Source of the DNA: Burhinus oedicnemus
Taxonomy: Eukaryota; Chordata; Aves; Charadriiformes; Burhinidae
Assembly: GCA_008921705.1 (NCBI GenBank)
Contig: VFFE01007631.1
Span: 128,599 to 192,598 of the forward strand
Direction: 5' to 3'
DNA: 64,000 nucleotides
Of the stretch, positions 11,901 to 26,900 are shown piece after piece. The notes under the pieces are model-generated. The model was not told the DNA's origin and ran no database searches. It was given only the letters and a program-made list of their open reading frames with translations. Both the position numbers and the translations under genes were made by a program. Every line of letters begins with the position of its first letter. Within the stretch, counting starts at the first letter, position 1.

Positions 11901-14900
11901 AACTTATTCCTGGCTTTCATCTGTCAGAAAGAAGGCAGGATCACCACAAAAGTGTTCAAATCCATGGTTTAGATAGGATTCATTCAAGACTGCCGAAAGA
12001 CCTCGCTGATGACACTGTGGGGCTGCTATCTGTCACCTGTGGTGATCAAGGGAAGCCACAGAGAACTGAAAAAAGGCCAACATTATGCCCACCATTAAGA
12101 AAGGCAAGAAGGAGGACTTCTTCTCATGGGGACCTATAGGACTTCTTATGGGGGAACCATAAGCCAGTCAGGCTTACCTCAGGCCCTAGAAGTATTATGG
12201 AGCACATCCTCTTGGAGTCTATTTCCATACATGTGAAAGACAAGAAGACAATCAGGAACAGTCAGCATGGATTTACAAAGAACAAATCATGTCTGACCAA
12301 CCTGACTGACTTCTGTATAAAATAACTGGCTATGTAGACAACAGAAGAGCAACAGATGTAATATACCTTGATTTTAGAGACGCCTTTGACACCATCTCCC
12401 TTAGCATTCTTGTTTGGTAGGTGAAAATCTACAGGTTGGTGAATGAACCGTTAGCTATGTTGAAAATCAACTCAACAGCCAAGCTGAATGGGTAGCAATC
12501 AGTGACTTGACTGGAATATTGTAAAAGTGAAAATTGCTCCTTGAACTAAAAATATTTGATCTGGATATATGTTGGTTTTTTTTTTCCTTCTGTGTAGCTA
12601 ATTTCTGTGAAGCCAGTACTTGCACAGTGAACATTTCTGAAAGCATTATAAAAAACCTTACTTTTGAACGGATTATAGTGGGTAAATATGGCAACTCCAA
12701 AGAAAAATGTGAACCTAACACTGTGAATGGTATGTGTTTCTTTCCTTTCGCTTCTATTTCCCAAAAGTAAATATAAGGTTTGTGAAAGATGTCGGATTAT
12801 TAGACCAGATGAGGGGTTGGTGTTTGTAGCCAGAACAGCATAGCCCAGGCAGCAGGAGAGCAAACCTTTCCACACAGCTTTCTACCCCAAATGCAGTGAA
12901 CTTCAGGTATGCATGCCGAGTTGTATCCATGCCTGTCTGGGACTGGGCTGAGAAGCAGTTAATGTCTGCTCCCGAAGAGCCTTTTGATAGAAAAATAACC
13001 TATTTATATCCTAATATTTAGCATTAGGATTCAGGATGGTTTCCATCAACTGTGGTTCCATGACCTGTCTCAGCTTTCAGAGACCTTGTGGACGAGTGTG
13101 TTGCATGGCTGCTCCATGTGCCTTTTGCATGTCTTTCACAACATATAAACTATGTTTTTCAGGACATGATAAAAAGTCTTTCTGATAGCTCAGTGCTGAT
13201 GCCTGTGCCTCCTGTTTAAAAGATGTGTTTCTGCAGCTCTAGCATAACTAAACCTATCTGGATTTGGCATGAATAATGTCAGCCACTCTGACAAGATTGT
13301 GTATACAAGTATAAAACACATGTCTTAAAAAGAACAATAACTAGTTAAATAATTGATGGTCACTTTACCGCTGAAAGACAAATATTTTACATGCAAACAG
13401 AAAATAACATTGGGTAGGGTGTCACACCCACAGTACAGTTTTAAATACCAACGAGGTCATATGTATGTGAGTGCTTCTGTACTAAATGTGTATCTTTCTG
13501 CTTTTACAAAATTACAGGTAACGCTTCAATAGCAATCCGGATGTGCTCCAGAGAAGGGAGAATTCCTACTTTAGAGCCCCCCAAAATTCTGAATTGTAAT
13601 GAAAATCTGGACTCCCTGGCATCACAGGTAATCCTATTTAAACAGTATCTGAGATTCTGCATCATCCCAAGAAAAAAAAAAAGTGATAGGAAATTGAGGC
13701 AGGAAATACATACGTGTTACATTTCTTAAAATTTTGCAGAAGGCGAAAAGAATGACCAAAGCCTTTTTCAGTGGCATTCTTGGCATGTGCCTACTTTGCA
13801 AATGGCCTGAATTTCCAATCATGATTATTTCACTTTGCTTGGTTTTGCCTGAACACAGCATCCCATTTCATATTTCTTAACTGGCCTTCAATTTCCTCAG
13901 TCAGGTTCCCAGTTTGCAGCAAACACCTCTGAACGGAGGCGATGCTGACCCAGGATATCGAATCAGTGAGAAAGTGGAAGGGATTTGGCACTGGCATGAG
14001 AGAACAAAATGATGCTGACACTGACATGTTAGGAAGGGTCAAGAGCAAAGCCCTTCCATTCAGTCCTGTGATCAGCTGAACACGGATGAAACACTTCTGT
14101 CCCTCAAGAATTCAAATTCAAACTCTCTTGTATGAATGACAAACTCTTCCTGATAAAATCCTTAAACCCCTAATCCTTGCTTTAAGGCTTAGCTCTGCCG
14201 TATCTACAAAACGTGGAGAGCTGAACTTGACTAAGCACTTTACAGTGACTGCTTCACTTCTTCTGCCTCTGTATTTAATTTCCTTATCACTAGTCCCAGT
14301 TGAAAAAAAAAAAAAAAAACCTAGCTACAGTCCCTTTAAATAAGAGAAGTCCCTTTTGTCATGCATTTTTGCTTGGCTATTATACCTTCCAGCCAATTCT
14401 TCTCCTCTGATGGGAAACCCTTGAGATCAAGATTGTATTTCCCCAGTACATAGTCTCCACTAAGTGGTTCAAATGTCAAATCTTCTCTAAAGTAATATAT
14501 ATTAGTAGTGGTAGCTATTTCTAATGCTAATAGGATACAACATAAGGTTGCCACATAAGCTTATTCTGCTGCCATTGATAATTTGGGGTTTTGTTACGCG
14601 TTGTGATGTCGTGCTGCCATCTAGTGAGCCTAGGGCAGCTCGGGGTGCAAAGGGGAATGCGAGGAAATGAGAGGAAAAGGTGGTGATGCTAGTGATCCAG
14701 AGCCCAGGTTTAAAAGGATTTTATTCCTTTTAAATACAAATATTTACTTTGAATACAAGGTCACGCTAAAAGTCAGAAGTAAGAATAGTGAAAATAGGCG
14801 TTCACAATGTACTGTTTGTTCATGGCGCATATGCAGATGTTTTCAAGTCAAATAATATCATCTCCAGTAATTATAAATGTAAATATCCTTCCTCCCTATG

Positions 14901-17900
14901 CAACACAGTCACCTTTCTTTCCTACCATTCCAAGCGTTATAAACACTTCAGAGCTGCATGGTTGAATTAATCTTGATTTTGATAGCTTCCCAACATAAAC
15001 AATTTATGAACAATTCAGTTATTGAAGCTATTCAGTTAAGCTGTTCATTGACTGGATTAGAAAAGGGATGGATGACTTGATACGCTGTTTAGTTGGTCTC
15101 TTTAGCCTACAAAAGAAATTCTCCTGATGATTAGCAGGTTTTCCATCTCTTTAAGTCTCATTGTTACCTAGCTATACCTTCATATACAGCTAATGCCTCA
15201 TCTTTTTTTGTGTTTAGACTCTTAATACACTATAGACATTTACACTCCACCCATTAAGTGGACTGGACCAAATCAGCGCTTCTAGCAATTCTTATTAGTA
15301 TCTCCAGTACCAGAATATTTTCTTTGTTTTTTTCTACATTTATTCCAAGCTGACACTATATACAATGTACTAAAGTGAGGATAATGTTCTCGGTGCAGGT
15401 TATGAGCACTGTGTTGAGAAGCACGATTGTCCCGGATGACATTTCTCAAGTTCCTCTGATGGCTTTTCAAAAAATCCCATTCTGGTTATTTAAGGAATAG
15501 TGAAAGGTGTACAGAAGTTTATAGGCTCAATGACCTCAAGCCAAAGAGGAGGTCCTGCTGCTGTCTACAGATACCTCACAGGAAGGTGTGGACCATGGGG
15601 CCAGGCTCTTCTTCGAGGTGTGCAATTTTATGATGAGTGGCAGCAGAGACGAGTGGCAACATGGGAAATACCAATTAGATAAGAGAAAAATTTTCCCCTT
15701 GACCCTGGTCAAACACAAGCAGGTTCCTGAGGGAGGTTGTGGATATTCAAAGTGAGCCCCTGAGCGGCCTGGTCTCAGCCGGCCCTGCTGGGATAGGGAA
15801 CCTCCAGGTCTCCCTTCCAACTCAAGCTACTCCATGAGTCCATGAAACCATCCCCTAGGGAGAATTTGCAAACGCCATGTACTTGACATGAACAGAAACA
15901 ATTTAGACCACCAATTACTTGTATATTTTGATTTTATGTGAGAATGTTATAGAAGTGGTGACTTTTTCCTCGTCTCATTTTCTTTTTGTTGAATGGCATT
16001 TTCCTAACAGGTTGAAACTGCAGACTCCAGCAATGTTTCAGCTATTGCAAGTAACACTCAAATCCTCACCTCCATGCCAGACCAACTGACCACACAGAAC
16101 ATCTCTGCTGCTGCGAACATCGCAGTGCAGATTCTGAAAAAGCCAAATGTTTCAGAAGACTCTCAGGTGAGACTTATTAAGACTAAAATAAGACTTTTGT
16201 GGCTTAATATTTGGGAAATCAATTCTGTCCTCCCCTACCAGCAGAAGGAATACTCTCCTTCCTCTTGTAGCACCACAACCAAATGCATTCATTTTGCCAT
16301 TTAGCAGAGTTATTTAAGTGGCCTTGAGTGTGCACTTGTGGGATCACTGCTGGGTCAGTTCTCAAGAGCTGAGTGTAAATTTGTTTCTTATCAGCTGTTT
16401 AGCCTTGCATATTTCTGAAATTCTTATACAAACATCATTTGATGTTTATCATTTAATCCTTACTGTCAAAATTAATAAAAGTTTGGTATTTATGACCCTA
16501 TTGGCGCAAAGCTTGTGTTCTCTCAAATGGCATCCTGTGCTTTGTTTACTCTGTTCTGTGTACTTTCAAGCAATGCTTCTAAGTGTTCTTACTTTGCCTA
16601 TGTACTATGTAGCACATGGAGTGACTTATTTTAATTGCATTTGAATTTGCCTTTTTTTTCCCTTGACTTAGGCATCTGTGGCAGTAATGGCTACAGTGAG
16701 TCAACTCTTGGATGCCAATGAAACAGAATTCAACCACAACAATCTTGTCAATGTTACAACAAGGTAACTTTAACTTCTGCCATTTTTTTTTTAGGTGTAG
16801 TAAACTGCATTTTCCTTTCTGTTTCAGGATGAAAGTTGTTCACAGACAAGTCAAAACATTTTTAGCGTTCAATTCCAATATGCAATTTCATTGATTCAGT
16901 AGATTTATACCAACATAAACAATTGTGGTTGGATTTTTCTGCTTTGGAGAAAGGACGAGGATAGGGAATGAGGAGCAGTTCCCGCTGGAGAACCAAATCA
17001 GAGAGGAAGATCAGAAACATAACCTGTAGCCGTATATTAACAAATAATGCTAACTTTTACCCCACTCATTATTTCAATGCAGCCTCACGAAAACAATGGA
17101 GAAATTTTCTTTGACCGGTAATATCTCGCAGCCCAACGTTGCAATCCAGTCTGCTCCACTGAAATTAAGCTCCTCTAATATTCTGTTTTTGGCAAAGAGA
17201 GGTAAGTCCGTTTGTGTTGTTGGATTGACCTGGACAAGGCAGTACGTACTATAAATCCTCATGCATCCACTGCTAATTTTTGCAGATACAGCACTGGGAT
17301 ATTATCAGTCAACAAAACTAGAAATACAGGAAAATGTCCCTGGGCTTACTGGTGACCCCAGTACTGAAGTTCAGATACTGTTCAACATTATAAATAACAG
17401 TAAGTTCTTTCTCCTACAGAAAACTACACCTTGGAAAATTTTGAGTGAATATTTACTAAAAATCTCCTTTGGAAAAAAAACCCTTAGACAACATAAAAAA
17501 TTACATGTTGTTTTTTATGCATGCTGATTCCCTAAGTTGGTACAAGAAATCCACATATCAAATGAGCCAGATAATCTTATTTACAGATTAATGCACATGT
17601 ACAGGTAATGGCCAGAATGCTTTTGGTTTTGGACTTTTTAATTTGTTTTGTTTTCTAAAACCAAGAATGTAATGAATCTTTGACCATAACTCTACAGACA
17701 TGAAGATCAAGAGCTAGTACATACATACCTTGCCTGAAATCCAAAGACGTCAACCGTTTCAACTAAAATTACTACTACTGTCAGGTGTCAACCAGGACAT
17801 ACACATCCGCACACCTACATATTGGGATAGTCTTTAATGGCACGGTCACATGAGATTTTTCCAGATGTCCATTACTTACACTCTGCAGTGCTTGGAGGAT

Positions 17901-20900
17901 AAATTGGTGTTGCCTAGGAGAAAAAAAAAACAAACAAAAACCCAAACAAAAAATCCCCACCTTAGAGTTCCTCTGCTTCATTTGCTGCAGAAGCTGGTGG
18001 GTGTGAGGGAGCTGAGCTTTAAACATGTGCATTTCTATGACATACTAAAAATCACAAGAGTTACAGACTGGGCACCTGAAACCAGCAGACTTGCCCTCAG
18101 TCTCTCTGTAACACTAGGCCATCACAGCACAAAAGTATAATGAAGGTGAATTTTGTGGAGCGCTTAGACATCATAATGCTGAACATTGTTCATATACAAG
18201 CCCACAGGGAAATGAATAATTCAGTCCTCTCACCAGGGTTAGAAAAGACTTGAAGAGACAGATCAGGTAGCCCCACACCCGCAGCAATGACAATACAAAA
18301 AAACACTGAAGAGCTCATTAACTGGCCACTGCCCTCTCTGTTCACTGTTTCAGACAACAATCCTGTGGAAATACAGTGTGATCATGTAATTAAAGCCTTT
18401 ATCATAATGCCTGTATATCATAACACTTCCCTCAAGAGAGCTAGATTGAATGCACAGCTTGTCTTAAAAAAATAGATTTCTTCAATGTTAAATGCACAAT
18501 TGTGACATTTTGTAGATACAAAGTTACATTAGTGTCTCTTGATGATCAAATCAGAGAGAGATCAAATGAGTCTCTCTTGATCTTAAATAAAAAGTATAAA
18601 ATCAAGAACAAAATCCGCTATATACACCAGGATTTTTGTTTTCTCACTTAAGTAACAATTAAAACTAGTGATTTAAATCACTTAGAAGAAACGTCTCCAA
18701 TTTGGTAGAAAAATGCAAAAGAAACAGAGTCCAAAAGTTGGATCTGAAGGCAAAAGTCCAGGCAACCTCTTTTATGCTCTGACTTCCTACTAATTCTAAA
18801 TATCCCTGGTGTTACTATTTCTTATTTAGTGTTATTAAAAGCCTGTCCATTTGGAGGGTGTGTATATACTGGGATTTAGGATATTATTTTTCTCATTAGC
18901 AGTATTTTTCCCCAGAAATGACATTAAGAGAAAGGTAATAACTATTTTCACACTCCAACTCAGCAAAAATTGAAGATGACTCTCTTGAGATTCATGGAAA
19001 GAGACGTTCTACTTCTTCAACAGATTCTAAGTAAATACCTAAACAAAAATCTGCTGTAAATACTGGATGTGTGAAACATCATAGTGTAGGCTTCTTCAAA
19101 GGTGCCAGCTTCTCTGATACCCGCTATCCATAGCTACTTTTCTGTTTGCATCACAAAGGTTCATCAGACAATGGAAGAGTTGGCTTTGTCCTGTATCAAA
19201 ATGACAAACTCTTCCGGTCAAGGATTTATCAGAGTCACAGTAGTTTCTCTAAACAAATCATCTCTGGCAACATTGATGGTGGAAAAACAAGTGGTGTTGA
19301 AATAGTCTTCAGTCCCAAGGTAAGCCTCCGTAAGAAATGCCATGTTCAGGTTGAACCAGAGGCTGCCCTTGCTACCTCTCTTCAGGGCTTAGGGAAAGAC
19401 ACTCAAGCAGAGAGGGGTTTTTGGCATACTGCCTTGATTTCTGGCAATAAACAGTTGAGAAAGTTTGTGGGATGTATAGGTGACATAAGTGAAGGGTATT
19501 TAGATAATGTGGCATAGAAAACATTTTTCAACTTTTGTATTCAACACCTGATGTTACTGACCCAGTACTGCTAAACTAGATGTTGGCAAGCAAAATCACA
19601 TTCCATAAAAAATTATAGGTATACCAGAGTGCATTTGTCCTAGTGTAGATTAGTCGTAAATCAAGAATGAAAAAAGCCAGGTCCCTGGAGGACAATTTTT
19701 CTTTCCATAAGACTATCAAAATTTTTGAAAACAAGAAAAAGTCAACATGACTGTCATGGCCCAATACACCTACCTATGTGAGGAGAGTTCATTTTTCATA
19801 CTATCTTTTAACTCCTGCTTCCAGTTAAAATCATTATGTGTTTTGTTTTGCCTTCCTCCCCCAGGAACTGATCCCAAACGTTACTGCTTTCTTGCAGGAA
19901 ACGCTCTATGTGAGTGCACATTTGCCCAAACAGCTGAATCTGTAGATAATATGTACTCATGTTTAGCATGGTTTCTCCAGAAAACCGTAGTTGGCTGCTT
20001 CTTACAATATTTAACAAAGGTTTTAAGCTCAAATATATGCATACGATAGGTCAGTAATCATCATCATGGATCCATACAGTTAAGTGATCTGGGAAACACG
20101 TGCCATTTCTAAGGAAATCACTGAAACAAACTTATAATTGATTTTTTTACTCCTACTTTTCTTTCTCATTTTTAATTGAACTACCTAGTCCTGTGAATAG
20201 TTGCTTTCACTACTTATTTGCACTTCAAGCTGCTCATTGCTTATTAAGAAGCAGTTCTAATTGCAGTACCCTGCAGAAGTATGCTGTCTGAAAATGACTG
20301 CATGCAGTTTGACATAGGACTGCACGAGCACCACCGTGCTGCAGGAGGGGAGGGGATGGTTCATGGCATTTATCACTGTTTGCTTCCTGTTACAGTGTGG
20401 ATTCAGCTCCGGTTGGCAGCAATATAATAGTACTATTATCTGAAAGCTGTTGTTTGGCTTGTGCAGAATTCATTTGGCAGTTGTTTAATGCCTAGTCAAT
20501 GTGCATCTGAACCATAATTGCCTCAATACTTCACAGAAATGGGTAATTTCATTGGCAATCTTGACTGAGAAAGGCACAGAAATTAAGTTCAAAATGCCAA
20601 ATTGCGCTGTTACGGATATCGTTCATAAGGTTTACTGGAAACCCTGTAAATCCCTTAGTAGCTGTCAGTTCCCCTTTCAGAGGATACCTGTCAGTACACG
20701 CTGTTTGCTGGTGCATATCTGTTTATGCTTCTGTAGCCATTTTTTCTCCTTGCCATCCCAATCCATAGTACAACACATCCGAACTGCAGCTGCATGATCA
20801 TGCCTGTGTCTTTTGGGACTATACTGTGAACGACTGGAGCACTGCCGGCTGTGCGAAAGGAAGCAAGTCTCCATTCTTGAGATGCAGGTGTAATCACAGT

Positions 20901-23900
20901 ACTAATTTTGCTGTCCTGATGGTAGGGCATTGTCCTTTCTTGAATGGGAAGAGTTTGGGGTTTTTTCATTTCTTTGGTTGTTTTCAACTGTTAAGACCAG
21001 CATGCCAACATAAGGGGGTAGGAGAGGTGATCTAGAAGGCATAGGAGTTTAAGATGTCCTCACGTACTTGTTTCTGTGGCAGAGCTGGCAAACTGGGACG
21101 CGTGAGTTGTCCCCAGGCTGCTGGAAAGCCAAACATATTGGCAAGTCCTGGCTTCCTCTGACAGAAACTGTGGCCGTGCCCACCTGCCTGTGCACGCCAG
21201 CAGCAGAGAAGGGCTGGCAGGATTCATTCCCCCTGCTCAGTTGTGGCAGCCTCCAGCTCTGCACCCACATTGCTGCGGCTGGTTGTTAAATGAGTGTATG
21301 TCTAAAGCCTGAAGTGCCCCAAGACGAACAGTAGAGTAGCTTGGGGTCTGTGCTAGCTGTGGCACTGCCTTGTGCTGGGTAAATAACTCAAGTATTTAGC
21401 ATTTACTACTTCCTTTGCTTATATGTTTACAAAAAGCAATTGCTCTGGAAATATTAAGCCTGCTACCATTAAGTTTTATCTATTGCCCTCTTGGACTAAC
21501 AAGACTATTTTGGAACAACTGTCTGTCTCTGACATTAGTTATTCTTTCAGTATTTGGTTCAGCTTCTCTATACAAAACACTCCCTGGGTAAAATCACATA
21601 TCTGTGGTCACTGACTTAAGGAGTGCCAGGATTTCAGAGTTTCTTTTTACTCTGTCTTCATAGAACAGCATTTCCATATTTGTAACATTTACTTGTTTCT
21701 GTACTTCCCTTTATCTTATGCATGTCCTTATTGCACAAAATGAGTGTATTCTAGAGGAGATTCCCATCCTTTTATGCAAAGACAGGAGTATTTTCTGTTT
21801 CACTGAAGACATCTACTTGCTGTTTTACTGTCACTATACAAAACAAAGACTGGTTTTGATTTGTAATTCTTTGTAACATCTTACCTTAGACCTTATCCTC
21901 AGAAGCCAAAATTGATAATGCACATCAGTATGAAAAGTTAAAGCTACTTTTTTCAGTCTCTGTCACCTTGCATTTTTCTATGAATAATTTTATCTGTTAC
22001 TTTGCTAAACATTTGATTGACATTGTTAAGTCTCTTTTTGGACTTCTTCACAAGCTTCTCTAGTTTTGAGGCCCAGAATAATTTGCGTGATCTGAAAATT
22101 TTGGCAGTGGCTAGCAACAGGCATAACTTTACTAAAACATTTTTGTTTCTATGTGCAAATGGAAACACAAATTTTAGAAAGAAATTTATCACTTCTCATC
22201 TTATAAGTGATACAATTTGTTTTGTAGGCCTTTCAGATCAAATATAAATACACAAAGCCTTTGGAGTATATTTCTTACATTGGTGTTGGATTGTCCATGG
22301 CTGGACTGGTCATTACCATTTTGTTTCAAATATTCACTAGGTAAGTGTGAAGACGCAAAACTGCAAGTATTTTATGCCAAGTTATGATATTCTGCTCTGT
22401 ATATAGTTTGAGGAAAACAAACAGAGTAGCCACTTTAGATCATACTGCAATATTTTCAAAAAAGAGCTAATCATGTAGCATAGCTTGGGAAGTAAGTGTG
22501 ACTTACTGGTTAAAGTGAAGACATGAGATATCTCAGCCATGCCACTCACCTAGATGGAAATTCAACCTTTCTGTTAATGTTAATCTTTAAATGTGAGGAG
22601 AGAGAGATATATATGATTATTATTCAATAAATCCACCTTCAAAAATGTACGCTTTGAAAAGAAATGATATAACAGAGTATGGAAGAGCCCAGTATGCTAA
22701 AAGGCCAAGTCTTTCGTAGGAAACACTGGGCATGGCTGCTGAAAAGAAAAAATCTTTCCATTACTTCGACAGGGCAGCTCACCAGCGTGTGCTACTGAGG
22801 ATCAAGTCAAGGGCTGATCCTTTTACCAAGGGCTCCCATCACCATGTCTAATCTCTGGGTAATGTCCCAGAGCGACATTTGTCCCATCGACAGGGGGTAA
22901 GGGCGGTCTGCCATTTCTATTGCGTTTCATGTCCCCCACTGCCTTGCTGAGGCCTCTGTTGGCCAGGCAGTGGAGAACACAGGCCCAGCGCTGTATTATT
23001 GTTACACTGGTCCATGCTACACGTTGAGGTGCTTAGTTCATTACTCCCACTTAAAAACGTATAACAGTATTCCACCACCAGCATGACCTCCTTTTTATTT
23101 CCCTCTATGCCCTCTACCCTGGTACTACAATGTCTAATCAGTTATCTTTCTTCTAGCCAGTTACCAATACGCCTGTTACGTTGGTGTCTTCATTTAAGGC
23201 TAGTCATTTCAGCCCACTGTCTTATTGCTTAGACTTTTAGCATTCGTGTAGAAGCATGTATGTTGTTCCTCAGGTTCTCTTCTTGCTATCCTATTTAAAT
23301 GTTACTCTGCTTTGTGATGCCTATTTGATAGTTTCTATACTCTACTGACTTCTGTTTATAAAATGTCTGTAGAGAAGAGATGATTTCAAAGCACCATGAT
23401 TATACAGCAATGTAGGTTATGTACACTGCTTGTGCTACAGTTTTACTGTGAGTGACTTAATTCAAATACAATTGCAGCAAACTTCCTTGATGGATGTGCC
23501 CATGATTAATGGTGTCATGTGATTCCCCCTTGAACGAGGAGCAAAGTCATGCCAACAGAGTTGTAGTTATCATAGACAAATGCATGTTTCTCGTCCTGGT
23601 TGCAGTAATGCAGATTTGGAGCAATTCCATCAAGGTCAATGTATTTAAGATTGTAGGAGCTTCCAGACTCTGCCTTTTAAAAGCATTTATAAGACAGCAT
23701 TTGGAAGTGGAGGTTTATTATTCTCTTGTACTTTGAAGGGTGTTTAGAAATACTTATGCCATTTCACCTCTTAACACTGAAGAAAAGGATTCTAAAAAGA
23801 GAAGAGTGGAAAAAAGAAAATGCATCCCAACTGCTGTTGGAGAAGGCCCAGTCCTAAAAGGTGCTGGGTATTCTCTGTTCTAGTTGAAATCAAACAAAAC

Positions 23901-26900
23901 TGATGGATTTGGTAAGTTGTGTGAGGGTAATGATGGTGTGGAATTCTGCAAACAAGTTATTGCTTTGTTTTATCTCTGTATTAAAGACTGTACACTCTAG
24001 CTTGCCTTTAATATCAATGGAAATGAGGAAATATTTTACAATTTTTCTTATTTTGCTCTACTTTTTTCTCCTAAATGGATTCCTACCAATAGGAAAACTC
24101 GAAGGTCGTCTGTAACATGGATGTTAGTGAGTCTCTGTTTCTCCATGCTCATTTTTAACATCATCTTTATCTCTGGAATTGAAAACCAAAATGCCAGGAA
24201 TCACAGCAGCAATACCACCAGCTACTACCAGCAATACCTTCCTTATGATACCACCAGTAACACCTTACTCACATCTGACATGGTAGAGCCCCCTGCAGAC
24301 TCCTGGTGTACGGCTGTGGCTGTCCTACTGCACTATTTTTTGTTGGCGACATTTATGTGGACAGCACTCAATTCTGCACAGTTGTACTTACTGCTCCTCA
24401 GAGCTATGAAGCCCCTGCCCGGACACTTCCTCGTAACCATGTCAGTAATCGGATGGGGTAAGATATAAAGTCATATATATGGCAACTCTTACCAAAGTAT
24501 CAGTACATAGTACATTCAGGGAGAGTTGTAAAGATAGGAGATCAGCGGCGAGCAGTTATAATCAGTGTCTCTCGGGTTTAGCACAACGTGATTTAACAAA
24601 TAATCTCCTGTTGCTGCTCACGCTACTGGTATAAACTGAGCTTGTTTTCATTGTCCTGATATGGCACTGAAACTGAGAGCTTGTTCACTGGCACAGCAAC
24701 ATAGGCCTGTTTTGTGCAGGAGAAATTTTCACACTAATCAAGGCATAGTAGCCAAGGCATTCAACAATCGGTTTCTGTCAACTAAGTGAAAAATCTTTCA
24801 GATACGGTGATTGCATATATGGACTCAAATTCTTCATTTATATATCTCTGAGATTCCTCATGACCTCAGCTAGAGCCTTACATACATCCAGAAGCAAGGA
24901 GTGACTGACATTAATTGTTACATATTATTTATTAATAAGCAAAGAGCACATTCTTAAATCAGTACAACAGTTAGCAGCAACACTGCAAGCTGAAAGGGAA
25001 CTACTTGGAGGACTGAAGAATGCAGACAGATGCCCACTAGGTAAAGTAAAAATCTCAGCCTCCTTCAAGAAACTCTTCTAATACAGTACAGGAATACCTG
25101 CCTTTTCCGCGTTGTGCATTCAGCTTGTGTGGTGTGGTGTGCCTGATGGCACCTACCAAGAAGTTTTAGATCGTGATTGTTTCATTCTTATGTTTTGCAT
25201 TTGGGTGGAGGTGGAGACAATTCCTCTAAAACCTTTAGAATCTGGACTGCATGTGCAAGCCAGAAAATTTTCAGCAAAAGCTGTCTGGCTATGCGTCACT
25301 GTGCTCCATGTATATTCCCATGATAGCACAGCATTAGGTTCTTCAATGTGTCCTGTGACTAATTAGCCATGTCCAAAATAGCACGATTCTGACTCACTTT
25401 TAGTAGTAGAATTTTTTAGATCTACTTTGAGAGCACAGCAAATACTTGGCAGTCAGGAAGATCTCTGTTAGGGCTGAAGGAGGAACAGACTTTAAGAAGC
25501 AAGTTTACTTCCCAAAGAAAAAGTTGTGTGGGAGGCTCCTTCCCGTGAGACGTGCTGCTTAGCGAACAGGTAGGCAGGAGAGATGGAAGACATGAAGTGA
25601 AGCAAAGGCATCGAGGAGGCAAGCCCACCCTGCCATGCTTCTTGGAGGGCAGAAGTGACGTTCTGCATCAAGCTGGTACGAAACGTAATGGTGCTTGGTG
25701 CAGAATTTTCTTAAATTAGTTTCTCACTGCTGACAAGAGGGTAAAGGATTGTACAGCTGTGATGAGGGAGCTGGCCACAGAACAGGAAGGAGTTTGCTCT
25801 GTCACCATTGGCATCTCTGGAAGCTGTGTTGAAGCTCTTTAATGGCAAAAATCAGTAAGTCATGGACATGAGCTGTCCTCAGAAAAATAGTGCTCACAAC
25901 CCTCAGTCCTACCTTTTCTCTAGGCTATGGAAAACCCACTTAGCTTACTGCAAGACAGATAAAACAGAGCTCTTAAAATCTATGGATTTGAGGAGGCAAG
26001 AAGCTATTTGTGTGGAAGTGAGGTACGGCTATACAACCGAACAATAAATTGTTAATGTCTCTCTTATTAATTAGGACTCCCTGCTGCAGTAGTTGCAATA
26101 ACACTTGGAGCTACTTACAGAGAAGGAAAAGCTTTAAACTACCGACAGGAAGAATTGTAAGTTCATGTATTATTACAACACTTGCTATCCCACACTTTTT
26201 TGTGATGGCTTATTATTAATACAATTCTAGATTTATTGTTGGTATGCTATTTTGTATATCTAAGTACTTAAAAGAAAACAAAACTCTTCACTCTAGCTAA
26301 ACATTCCCTACAAGGGATTGCAGTTTCTCCTCACTAAGGATTTAGGGTACTGGATCCACATCTGCCTTGAATCCTTCTGTGATGCCCTGTGACTTTAAAT
26401 AGAAGTTGTAGACGCTCTTAGACTAACTGAAATTCAAGACCTTCATTTGAGTGCATAACTGCATTTCAGTACCTAAACTTAATACTCCCATTTATGTAAA
26501 ATCTTTCTGGCCAGCATAACTGTATCCCTATTTACCCTATGTTTTTGGTATCAGTATTCGAGTGCCTGCATACCAAAGCAGGCTATCAGGCTTACAATGG
26601 ACCTTGGTGGTAGCGGCTGATACAGAATAAAGGTAGACTTTTTTCAGAAACGTAACCACAAACCCTCTTCCACATGGTGGCCATCTTATGATACTCATTT
26701 AGGGAGTGTTGACTGCTAACTTGAGATTATTTGGCAATGAAAAAGAAGAGGCAAAGATCACTGCAGGATAACCCTGTCCCTGTGAAGTTGCCCCTGTTTT
26801 TGTTTCAGCCTTTCTCCATTAGGTCTCCCCTATTACTCTTTACCTCTACTATAATATATACTCAAAAGATAAATTTGCATATGGTGGCCAGATATATGTT

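Noticed and set aside
18540..18590. Possible hairpin from AGAGAGA and TCTCTCT units
   Set aside because: The stem is short and low-complexity; no RNA gene features.
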